Assembly: GCA_900550545.1 (NCBI GenBank)
Contig: URSS01000068.1
Location: 1-8,497 of the forward strand
Origin: an uncultured Lachnobacterium sp.
GTDB taxonomy: Bacteria; Bacillota; Clostridia; Lachnospirales; Lachnospiraceae
Length of the DNA stretch: 8,497 bases
Direction of reading: 5' to 3'
The notes beneath the pieces were generated by a model. That model saw only the letters and a program-made list of their open reading frames with translations. It had not been told where the DNA came from and made no database searches. This document shows positions 1 through 5,026 of the stretch, in pieces (the stretch's first letter is position 1; each line of letters begins with the position of its first letter). Made by a program: the position numbers and the translations under genes.

Positions 1-66
1 ATTTCATTTCTTACTGAAATATAATCTATCAGGGAAAAATAAAGATTTGATGAAGTTTGCTACATT

Positions 67-185
67 TTAGAAAATCTGTCCCGGAAGTTTTTCCTTCTCC
101 ATATACGGGAACTCTCCCTTACCAGATTTTCTACCTCATGGTATTCATTTTCTCTTTACAATCGAATGATAATATTTTCCTTCAT
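67..185 (-). pseudogene. GNAT-family N-acetyltransferase remnant, middle deleted
   Basis: Reading from the ATG at 185 gives MKENIIIRL, a TAA stop, then RENEYHEVENLVRES. This resembles the beginning of GNAT acetyltransferases, where the stop replaces a Glu or similar codon. At about 111 the reading frame shifts, and the next frame gives FPYMEKEKLPGQIF and a TAA stop at 67-69, which reads like the C-terminal end of the same kind of protein. About 120 nt therefore hold both ends of a gene that is normally about 450-550 nt long. An AAAAGG ribosome binding site lies just before the ATG. It sits 20 nt after the TetR remnant and was probably co-transcribed with it. It cannot make an active enzyme. 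The N-terminal assignment is fairly good; the C-terminal match is from memory of the family and is weaker. Confidence 0.55.
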
Positions 186-204
186 TTTCCTTTTCTCCAT
201 TTCT

Positions 205-435
205 TTATATAATGTTACTAATACTTTTTTCAAACTGCTCTTTTATTCTTGTTTTATCCTTTGCTCCATCATACAGACTATAATAGAAAAACATGATGGA
301 ATAAAACATGGTTGCTTTTTTATCTGCCTCCACAACACCAATGCTCTCGAACATATCTTTCACGTATTCTACCGGACCAGACACAAGATACTGCTGATAC
401 AATGCCTGCATCTCCTCATTCCGAAACTGCTCTTG
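205..435 (-). pseudogene. TetR/AcrR-type regulator, C-terminal fragment
   Basis: The reading frame that ends at TAA 205-207 encodes about 75 residues typical of the ligand-binding C-terminal half of a TetR-family regulator. It starts around RNEEMQALYQQYLVSGPVEY and continues through a hydrophobic, aromatic stretch (FYSIMFFYYSLYDGA) to a charged end (RIKEQFEKSISNII). The N-terminal helix-turn-helix is absent: upstream sequence belongs, in another frame, to a short-chain dehydrogenase. The frame stays open to 450 with an ATG there, but those first residues (MQPALQEQ) are out-of-frame dehydrogenase sequence. Without a DNA-binding domain it cannot act as a repressor. The family call rests on overall character and length and has no diagnostic motif. 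Confidence 0.5.
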
Positions 436-523
436 TAAAGCTGGCTGCATACGCCTTTGTAGCGTAATAGGTCGTCATAAATGGTCCTGCCGGAAGCATT
501 CCCGCTGAGCTTGCCACATTTAG
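416..523 (-). pseudogene. Short-chain dehydrogenase/reductase (SDR) fragment
   Basis: The frame from about 523 to the TGA at 416-418 reads LNVASSAGMLPAGPF, MTTYYATKAYAASFTRAVSE. This is the classic SDR catalytic region: the catalytic Ser in NVASSAG and the YxxxK pair (YYATK) that protonates the substrate and binds NAD(P)H. An intact enzyme has about 250-270 residues. Here the Rossmann N-terminus (TGxxxGxG) and everything after the helix following YxxxK are missing. The fragment ends where TetR sequence takes over in another frame, so a deletion has joined the two genes. Sequence before 523 is open in the same frame but I do not recognise it as SDR. Confidence 0.7.
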
Positions 524-713
524 TCTGAATTTTTTTCCTCTTGCTGTGTACTCTTCCTTTTCACCCGGCATGGTGACAAATTTGGCAAGCACATTATGTA
601 CCAGTGAGTCCTGCTTCACATGTATAGGGGCCGCTGTGTTTACCAGATCTCCAAAATTTTTGATATACAGCTGCCGCTGTCTCATACGCATCTCTGTCTG
701 CTTCCAGTTCAGC
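524..713 (-). other. Unrecognised open segment between CbiM and SDR fragments
   Basis: This stretch is open in the frame of the SDR fragment (readable from an ATG at 745) and contains a plausible protein-like run such as NTAAPIHVKQDSLVHNV and FVTMPGEKEEYTARGKK. A second frame, continuing from the CbiM start, is open to a TAA near 594. I do not recognise either reading. It may be the decayed middle of a gene that once lay between the CbiM and SDR genes, or filler joined by deletion. Confidence 0.25.
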
Positions 714-758
714 CGTACCTGCCACAGCCGGAGTGACCAGCGCATCTGCCATGTGCAT
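714..758 (-). pseudogene. cbiM: CbiM-like ECF cobalt/nickel transporter component, N-terminal stub
   Basis: The ATG at 758 follows a strong AGGGGGGA ribosome binding site and encodes MHMADALVTPAVAGT. This closely resembles the start of CbiM-type substrate-specific membrane components of cobalt/nickel energy-coupling-factor transporters, where the N-terminal Met-His contributes to metal binding. After 15 residues the resemblance stops and the frame continues with an unrelated hydrophilic sequence (AELEADRDAYETAAAVYQKF) to a stop near 594. The usual multi-helix membrane protein of over 200 residues is absent. The site still looks translatable, so a junk fusion peptide of about 55 residues could be made. 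Confidence 0.5.
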
Positions 759-863
759 AAAAATTCCCCCCTGAGACTTCGTTTTTTCTGTACCTACTTT
801 ACCATAGAACTGAAAAACCACAAGCCCCAGGAGGGTGATTGTCAGCCAGACACCGGCATCCCA
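759..863 (-). pseudogene. Membrane-segment remnant upstream of the CbiM stub
   Basis: The frame that runs into the CbiM ATG is open from a TAA at 864-866. It reads WDAGVWLTITLLGLVVFQFY followed by a basic tail, a typical single transmembrane helix with a cytoplasmic end. It may be the last helix of an upstream membrane protein gene whose stop codon has been lost or shifted. I cannot name the family. It shares the decay seen in the rest of 67-866. Confidence 0.25.
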
Positions 864-910
864 TTACTGTTCAATCGTGCCTCATTCCAGTAACGTAGTT
901 CCAACAGCCG

Positions 911-2524
911 TTACTTCTTCTCATTTACGGTTACGGTCATTCTTATGACCTTTGACTGACCGTTTTCTAGTCTGACAACCGCCTTGACGACTGTCTTTCC
1001 GGGCTTCAAACCCGTGATCTTGCCATTTGAGCTAACGCGCGCCACATCCGGATTGAGAACCGAAAAAGTCACTTTATCAACATTGTACCAGTTGACCCCT
1101 TTCTTAAACCAAAAGTACGTCCCCTGCTTCTCGCGGATGGTGGCTGATTGTTTCGTGGCTTTGATCGACCGCAGTATTTTTTTCGTGAGCGCCGCTTCCT
1201 CGTCGGCTGTCACTAACTCATAGCTTCCGTGACCCAGCTCGTTATGATCCAGTTCAACGCTTCCATCTGCCGCTACCCTGAAAGGCATTTTACTGACCAC
1301 AAACTTCTCACCTGTTTCGGGATCTATCTCAATGATCTTCATTTTTTTAGGTTTCACGGTTCTTTTCAAAAGTGTATTTACATTGACCGTCACTTTCCGG
1401 ATGACCCAGTCGTTTTTCGTGAGCATCTTTATCGTGGCCTTTACCTTCTTTGTACCTGCTGCCTTTACGATCTCTGAAAGCGCCTCCCCGGAGATCTTCA
1501 CATTGCCAAAACCTCTATCAAGAATTTCTGCGGTAGCTGAAGTGATCTTACCTTTGGCATTCTTCGATACATTGACCACGATATTCATTCCTGTCTTTTC
1601 ATTTCTGATCTCGGTTCTGATCTGTACGGAACCGTCCTCTGCCCGGATTTCAGTCGTGGTCACAACTGTACCATCTTCTCTGGTTTCGGTCTTAGTCTTA
1701 GTCGTAGTCTTGTCCTTGTTATCCTCCTGTGGCGGAGCAGTTTCAGATCCGCTGTTGGTGGAACCGCCTGATGAACTGCTGCCGGAGCTGCTTCCACCGG
1801 AAGTGCCCCCATCCGAACTACTGCCGCCGGATGATTCTTTCGTAAATGCCATTCCGACCATATCACTCATGATGTGACCATCTTCTATCGCAATCGCCCG
1901 GATCGTAGTCGTCTCTGTCAGCGTAATCGGTGTATTGTACTTCTGCGATCCATTTGTTGGCACTGTACCATCTGTTGTGTAATAAATGCTCGCACCGGTG
2001 GTCGCTGTGATCGTCACCTCCGTGCGATCCGAAAACTTGTTAGCACCGGAAATCGTCGGAACGTCGCTGGCGCGCGGAGTTGTGATCTCACGATTGCCAG
2101 CTGCCAAAATCTTATCGCCTGATCCGACCTTTCTGACGTGAAGATCAACCGTCTGATTGGCGCCAAATGTCTTCTGCGTCTGAAGTGTCTGCAATGGGTA
2201 ATAATCTTTGCCATTGATACTATACTGATAGCTCACCTTATCAGTATCTGGCAGATTTGTCACCTGCATAACATATACGGTAGCGCTATCGTTTGGTCTT
2301 ATACTCACATCAAACTGAATTGTTTCCTCCTGTGGCTCTGTGCCCTGATCTCCGGATTCTGCCGTCCCGGTGTTGTCGCTCGCGTATACCGTTTCCGGCG
2401 CGAGCAATCCACCAGGTGCACTCATGGATGACACGACCATAGCTGCGGCAATCCCCAAGGTCAGGATTTTTGCTAATGATTTGCTTTGTTTTGATTTCCG
2501 TTGTTTCATTTTTCGTTGTCTCAT
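911..2524 (-). CDS. Secreted multidomain protein: chitobiase-C-like domain, Ser/Gly linker, BIG2 Ig-like domain
   Basis: This 537-residue protein is preceded by AAGGAGGA about 9 nt before the ATG at 2524. Residues 1-48 form a signal peptide: a very basic start, a hydrophobic core (ILTLGIAAAMVVSS) and a likely cut after VYA48. Residues 155-228 look like a CHB_HEX_C_1 domain (ATTGASIYYTTDGTVPT, then TTTIRAIAIEDG), an accessory beta-sandwich common in surface proteins. Residues 230-262 are a Ser/Gly-rich linker. Residues 272-320 are a Thr/Lys/Glu region with TREDGTVVTTTEIRAEDGSV. The last 80 residues resemble a bacterial Ig-like BIG2 domain (NPDVARVSSNGKITGLKPGK). There is no LPxTG sorting signal or C-terminal membrane anchor, so release or non-covalent wall binding is likely. 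No catalytic domain is visible; adhesion or wall association is an inference. It is intact although flanked by remnants. Confidence 0.85.
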   Translation of the reverse strand: MRQRKMKQRKSKQSKSLAKILTLGIAAAMVVSSMSAPGGLLAPETVYASDNTGTAESGDQGTEPQEETIQFDVSIRPNDSATVYVMQVTNLPDTDKVSYQYSINGKDYYPLQTLQTQKTFGANQTVDLHVRKVGSGDKILAAGNREITTPRASDVPTISGANKFSDRTEVTITATTGASIYYTTDGTVPTNGSQKYNTPITLTETTTIRAIAIEDGHIMSDMVGMAFTKESSGGSSSDGGTSGGSSSGSSSSGGSTNSGSETAPPQEDNKDKTTTKTKTETREDGTVVTTTEIRAEDGSVQIRTEIRNEKTGMNIVVNVSKNAKGKITSATAEILDRGFGNVKISGEALSEIVKAAGTKKVKATIKMLTKNDWVIRKVTVNVNTLLKRTVKPKKMKIIEIDPETGEKFVVSKMPFRVAADGSVELDHNELGHGSYELVTADEEAALTKKILRSIKATKQSATIREKQGTYFWFKKGVNWYNVDKVTFSVLNPDVARVSSNGKITGLKPGKTVVKAVVRLENGQSKVIRMTVTVNEKK

Positions 2525-2532
2525 TCGTCGAT

Positions 2533-2540
2533 TCCTCCTT
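2533..2540 (-). promoter_or_regulatory. Ribosome binding site of the secreted BIG2 protein
   Basis: AAGGAGGA lies about 9 nt before the ATG at 2524, a near-perfect Shine-Dalgarno that fixes this start over the in-frame Met codons just downstream. I could not identify a convincing promoter in the short space between this site and the integrase remnant. Confidence 0.75.
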
Positions 2541-2589
2541 TTACTGATGCTGTTATTAGGCGTTTGCGAAACTATTTTTATTATCCGGG

Positions 2590-2850
2590 CTACCTAGCTG
2601 TGAGCGCAGTGGCATTCTGATCAAGCTGCTTGGGATTTTCTCTGTTAATTCGATCTACAATATAATTGATAGAATCTTTGATGTTAGCTACATTGATAGG
2701 ATTGTTCGTCTTAGAAGTAAATACCAGATCCTCAAATCCTTCTCTCGGAGAAAACCGAGTCGCAATGTCTTTATGGTATGTTCTCTGATATATAAGCACA
2801 TCATGCACTTTCTTAATCATTGGAATCTTGCGAAATCCTGCATATTTATT
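2590..2850 (-). pseudogene. Tyrosine recombinase (integrase) fragment lacking its catalytic box
   Basis: The frame between stops at 2851-2853 and 2590 encodes about 86 residues. It begins FRKIPMIKKVHDVLIYQR, then FEDLVFTSKTNNPINVANIK and INYIVDRINREN. These match the central part of the catalytic domain of phage/Tn916-type tyrosine integrases: the beta-hairpin with RKIPM, and the LVFTxxxxxPI segment before the long helix. The following HTLRHT (HxxR) box and the catalytic Tyr should come next but are missing; the sequence degrades into NATALTAR and a stop. The Arg-containing N-terminal part is also gone. It marks a past mobile element. The nearby HTH gene could belong to the same element, but that is unproven. 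Confidence 0.65.
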
Positions 2851-2855
2851 TTACC

Positions 2856-2895
2856 CATATAATTTTCTCCAAAAAAATATGGAAAAGATTATATG
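2856..2895. repeat. AT-rich long hairpin (15-nt arms, 10-nt loop)
   Basis: The arms at 2856-2870 and 2881-2895 pair at 13 of 15 positions around the loop AAAAAAATAT, with perfect outer 8-bp ends CATATAAT/ATTATATG. On the minus strand the 3' arm contains GGAG followed by AAAATTAT and an ATG, so a ribosome binding site and start codon would be inside the stem. That ATG opens only a 13-codon ORF (MGKINMQDFARFQ). The hairpin lies at the boundary between the ABC-transporter and integrase remnants. It has too little GC for an ordinary terminator. Confidence 0.5.
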
Positions 2896-2980
2896 TCTCT
2901 CTTCTCCATAAATGTATCATGTTTATCACTTAATGTCTACGGCTTTTAAGCTAGGGAAACGCATCCTTTCAGGTGTATTT

Positions 2981-3132
2981 TCAGTTCACCGGCAGCCGCT
3001 CCTTGACAACTTTCAGGAAAACCATACGATCCGCTACCGCCTTGGCGAACTGCATCTCGTGTGTGACAATGACCATGGTTCTTCCTTCTTTTGCCAAAGC
3101 AAGCAATTGTTGATGCGCAATATTTCGTCCAT
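2981..3132 (-). pseudogene. Polar amino-acid ABC transporter ATPase, internally deleted
   Basis: The ATG at 3132 starts MDEILRINN, the usual opening of GlnQ/HisP-like ATPases. After nine residues the frame shifts by one at 3106, and the next frame reads LLALAKEGRTMVIVTHEMQF, then AKAVADRMVFL, ending at a TGA at 2981-2983. THEM contains the H-loop histidine, which lies near the C-terminal third of this family. Walker A, the signature LSGGQ and Walker B are all absent, so roughly 170 of about 245 residues have been lost. The start lies one base after the stop of the permease remnant (TGA-G-ATG), preserving the original operon spacing. It cannot hydrolyse ATP. Confidence 0.75.
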
Positions 3133-3133
3133 C

Positions 3134-3230
3134 TCAGTTCTCCCATCGTTTCTCAAGATATTTTGAAAGGCGCTTATCGGCCAGCATGCGATAAAATACA
3201 GCAACAGGATCGTTGCAAATATCAAAAGGG
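3134..3230 (-). pseudogene. Amino-acid ABC transporter permease, C-terminal fragment
   Basis: The hydrophobic run SALLIFATILLLYFIAC is followed, after a one-base frame change near 3190, by MLADKRLSKYLEKRWEN and a TGA at 3134-3136. A last membrane helix followed by a short basic tail ending just before a GlnQ-type ATPase start is the standard end of a HisM/GlnP-like permease. The rest of the permease is gone. The hydrophobic stretch begins inside the upstream terminator stem, so its first residues are an artefact of fusion. Confidence 0.55.
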
Positions 3231-3256
3231 CAGATACTGCGTATACCTGCCCTTTT
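3224..3256 (-). terminator. Perfect 10-bp inverted repeat, likely bidirectional terminator
   Basis: AAAAGGGCAG at 3224-3233 and CTGCCCTTTT at 3247-3256 are exact inverted repeats around a 13-nt loop that can itself pair further (ATAC/GTAT). The stem is GC-rich at its centre with A and T runs on its two sides, so it can terminate in either direction. On the minus strand it follows the TAA at 3293-3295 by about 40 nt. Confidence 0.7.
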
Positions 3257-3292
3257 AAACTGATAATATAAATATGTTTTCTATATAACCGG

Positions 3293-3360
3293 TTACTTTC
3301 CAAGAATATAACTTTCCATCCGTCGCATGGTTTCCTCTAACTTCTCCATAGCAGCTGCAT
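3293..3360 (-). pseudogene. Short coiled-coil C-terminal fragment of an unknown gene
   Basis: In the frame one base off from the HTH gene, the sequence reads AAAMEKLEETMRRMESYILG and then Lys and a TAA at 3293-3295. This is a charged, heptad-like helix of the kind that ends many proteins, and the terminator at 3224-3256 follows at a normal distance. The junction with the HTH/ATPase fragment is near 3360. I do not recognise the parent gene. Confidence 0.3.
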
Positions 3361-3362
3361 AA

Positions 3363-3638
3363 CTCCTTTATTAGCAAAGTCTTATCTACATAGTAGTAAT
3401 CTGCCTGTGCTCTGACATAATCAGAAATACCAATAGGTAATAACTTATTATTAGCAACCTTCTTTTTTGCATACTTCCCTGAAGATACTCTCTTATCAAC
3501 AGGCCTTACCGCATCATCCGGAATAAGCCACTTTCTTCCTTCTTTTATAGCTCCTGGGATTTTTCCTTTGTTGCACAAATTATTGATTGTGCGTTTAGAA
3601 AGATTCCATTCAATTGCAAATTGTTCACAAGATTTCAT
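3363..3638 (-). pseudogene. HTH (excisionase-like) plus AAA-ATPase-like protein, truncated before the ATPase core
   Basis: AAAGGAGA before the ATG at 3638 and a good promoter upstream give a clear start. Residues 1-50 form a MerR/excisionase-type winged helix (NLSKRTINNLCNKGKIPGA, then GRKWLIPDDAVRP). A basic linker follows, then LLPIGISDY and DYYYVDKTLLIKE, the characteristic N-terminal motif of the AAA-ATPase_like family (PF09820 type), which is common in gut anaerobes. In intact members the Walker A region (RPRRFGKT) comes a few residues later. Here similarity stops at about residue 92, and the ORF continues to 3255 through unrelated fused sequence. The HTH part might still bind DNA if expressed. 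Known family: AAA ATPase with a C-terminal nuclease-like domain, usually over 500 residues. Confidence 0.65.
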
Positions 3639-3674
3639 AAATACACATCTCCTTTGAAACTAGGATTTCCCATC

Positions 3675-3711
3675 TTGCTCAAAGTATACATTGTTTCGAG
3701 CAAAATGTTAA
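3675..3711 (-). promoter_or_regulatory. Promoter of the HTH gene with an overlapping inverted-repeat operator
   Basis: On the minus strand TTAACA (-35, 3706-3711) and TATACT (-10, 3683-3688) are separated by exactly 17 bp, with transcription predicted to start about 38 nt before the ATG at 3638. A perfect 6-bp inverted repeat, TTGCTC/GAGCAA (3698-3703 and 3675-3680), brackets the -10 box. That placement suits a repressor, possibly the HTH protein itself, which is an inference. Confidence 0.6.
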
Positions 3712-3713
3712 TT

Positions 3714-3944
3714 TTATTTTGGCTTTTTGCCCGAAATCATGTTATTACGCTCGAATATTTTTGCTTTGTCCATATCTCTTAATGTAGCAGCTGAAATACT
3801 TTACAGAACTGTAAGTTCTCTAGGTTCCAACATAATGCAACCGTTATCTTATTCTTTTACGTTATAGTACTGATATAAAGCACCTCTAAGGGTAACTCTC
3901 TTTTTGCTATCAATATGAACTGTATAGTCTTTTACAGCTGTCAT
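3714..3944 (-). pseudogene. Antitoxin-like (AbrB-like) small protein with two in-frame stops
   Basis: GGAGGTG lies 6 nt before the ATG at 3944. The frame reads MTAVKDYTVHIDSKKRVTLR, GALYQYYNVKE, TAA, DNGCIMLEPRELTVL, TAA, SISAATLRDMDKA and continues to a stop at 3714-3716. Read through the stops it is one continuous, conserved-looking protein of about 75 residues. The VHIDSKKRVTLR and IMLEPRE strands suggest a swapped-hairpin AbrB/SpoVT-like fold, and small proteins of this kind in Clostridia are often annotated as type II antitoxins. The end (DMDKA, then a lysine-rich run) looks cut, with the usual acidic tail missing. No toxin gene follows. Only the first 31 codons can be translated as the sequence stands. 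Confidence 0.55.
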
Positions 3945-3965
3945 AATCAACACCTCCATCGGCAT

Positions 3966-3991
3966 AGTTGGGTGGGATATCCCACTTAACT
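3966..3991. promoter_or_regulatory. Palindromic operator candidate in the leader of the antitoxin-like gene
   Basis: GTGGGATATCCCAC at 3972-3985 is a perfect 14-bp palindrome, and the symmetry resumes as AGTT/AACT at 3966-3969 and 3988-3991. It lies just upstream of the ribosome binding site of the antitoxin-like gene. A TTGACA -35-like box is at 4021-4026 on the minus strand, but the nearest good -10 (TATTAT) is 21 bp away, so the promoter is uncertain. Antitoxins typically autorepress through such palindromes. Confidence 0.5.
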
Positions 3992-4097
3992 TTATAATAT
4001 GCTCTATCGTATTATCTATCTGTCAATGGAAATATTTTATTCTCTTAGAAAAGACTCATCCGCTTCAACATGATAACACCACTCAGTCCACGCTATA

Positions 4098-4137
4098 GAA
4101 AAAGTGTCAGATCCGGTTTTATTCACCGGACCTGACA
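4098..4137 (-). terminator. Rho-independent terminator of the PepSY gene
   Basis: TGTCAG-A-TCCGGT at 4105-4117 pairs with ACCGGA-C-CTGACA at 4125-4137, giving 12 pairs with one mismatch around a 7-nt loop. On the minus strand it is followed by CTTTTTC. It begins 24 nt after the PepSY stop, so transcription of the PepSY gene, and of the operon, ends here. Confidence 0.85.
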
Positions 4138-4161
4138 GTCTCTTAATACCATTCATCGGTT

Positions 4162-4992
4162 TCAATCGTCATCATCGTCGTCATCGTCATCATCGTCGTC
4201 ATCGTCATCATCGTCGTCATCGCCATCATCATAATCGTCATCGTCATCGATTTCATGCTTGTCTGTTTCGTACTCAAGAATCGTACCGGATGACGCATCA
4301 ATGGTGTAATCATATTCTGCGTAATGACTGTAGAACTCGATCTCATAAACCAGCTTTCCGTCATCGCGTTCCAGTTTCGCTTTGGAGAACACAACATCGG
4401 ATGACTTCACGCCTGCATGACCGACAGCAATCGCTTTTGCGCGGTCGATTCCGACATCGGCTTTTTCCTGTTTCTTGGTTTTATCCACTGCAGACGAAGC
4501 GTTGGTCTCGGATGGCTTCGTCTCCCCGGTTGTCGTTTCTTTCGGATTTGCAGCAGAGGAAGTGGTCTCCTTTTGCGTCTTCACCGGTGTTTTCTGTGTG
4601 TCCTCTTTCTTCGTATCTTCTTTTTCTGTGGATGCAGCCCCCGATGCCTCTGTCTCTGTCGGTGCAGCCTCTGCCGCGCCCGGAAGCAGCTTCACATCCT
4701 TCTTTACCACAGCGCCGCTGGATGCCTTAATCCAGTAATTATATTGCGTATGATCGGCTATAAATTCGACGTCATAAATAAACTGTCCCTGCTCATAATC
4801 AAATTCAGCTTCCACGTCGATCGCACTCGCCGGATCGACTCCGGCATCTACAAATGCAAAATTGATTGCATTTCCGGCTCCGATTGACGATTGTTCCGCA
4901 ATCCTTCCCGCCGCATATACCGTTCCCACTCCCATTACAGCTATCAGCGCAATCACACAGATAACGATTGTAACCTTTTTCTTTGCTTTCAT
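4162..4992 (-). CDS. Extracytoplasmic double-PepSY protein with poly-aspartate tail
   Basis: This 276-residue protein starts at ATG 4992 after an AAAGGGG ribosome binding site. Residues 7-27 are one hydrophobic segment after a KAKKK start, a signal peptide or membrane anchor (possible cut after VYA27). Residues 41-98 form a PepSY domain (NAINFAFVDAGVDPASAIDV, FIYDVEFIA, WIKASSGAVV). Residues 100-175 are a Thr/Glu/Lys/Ser-rich linker. Residues 183-242 form a second PepSY domain (AKAIAVGHAGVKSSDV, LVYEIEFYS, YTIDASSGTILEYE). The last 28 residues hold 26 Asp, ending in 19 consecutive Asp. PepSY domains are small extracellular modules thought to inhibit proteases or modulate sensors; the exact role here is unknown. 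The gene follows a response regulator/kinase pair and has its own promoter with regulator-like sites. The acidic tail may bind Ca2+ or cationic wall partners (inference). Confidence 0.88.
   Translation of the reverse strand: MKAKKKVTIVICVIALIAVMGVGTVYAAGRIAEQSSIGAGNAINFAFVDAGVDPASAIDVEAEFDYEQGQFIYDVEFIADHTQYNYWIKASSGAVVKKDVKLLPGAAEAAPTETEASGAASTEKEDTKKEDTQKTPVKTQKETTSSAANPKETTTGETKPSETNASSAVDKTKKQEKADVGIDRAKAIAVGHAGVKSSDVVFSKAKLERDDGKLVYEIEFYSHYAEYDYTIDASSGTILEYETDKHEIDDDDDYDDGDDDDDDDDDDDDDDDDDDD
4165..4218. repeat. Three perfect 18-bp tandem repeats encoding the Asp tail
   Basis: The unit ATCGTCATCATCGTCGTC (plus strand) occurs three times without a mismatch, at 4165-4182, 4183-4200 and 4201-4218. 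A degenerate continuation runs to about 4249. Each unit encodes six Asp with a fixed mix of GAC and GAT codons, so the array grew by duplication of an 18-bp block; it did not arise one codon at a time. Because 18 is a multiple of three, gain or loss of a unit keeps the frame and changes the tail by six Asp. Confidence 0.9.
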
Positions 4993-5026
4993 ACTGTCAG
5001 CCCCTTTCCTTGTTTGTTATGAGTTC

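Noticed and set aside
1..20. ATTTCA/TGAAAT inverted repeat at the window start as a terminator
   Set aside because: The stem has only 6 AT-rich pairs and no T run follows on either strand.
1332..1877. 181-codon plus-strand ORF opposite the secreted BIG2 protein
   Set aside because: Its hydrophobic, Val/Pro-rich make-up is the antisense of the Ser/Gly/Thr/Lys-rich coding strand; the minus-strand gene has the signal peptide, domains and ribosome binding site.
3994..4026. TTGACA and TATTAT as a promoter for the antitoxin-like gene
   Set aside because: The spacing is 21 bp, outside the normal range; only the -35-like box is noted.
3972..4218. CRISPR-like repetition around the palindrome and the 18-bp repeats
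   Set aside because: The repeats are directly adjacent with no spacers and are coding; the palindrome is single.
4104..4730. Plus-strand ORF rich in His/Arg (HRHHRRHRHH) and minus-strand ORF rich in Met/Thr (TMTTMMTM) over the Asp repeat
   Set aside because: Both are out-of-frame translations of the GAY repeat in the PepSY gene; they have no ribosome binding site and no independent protein character.
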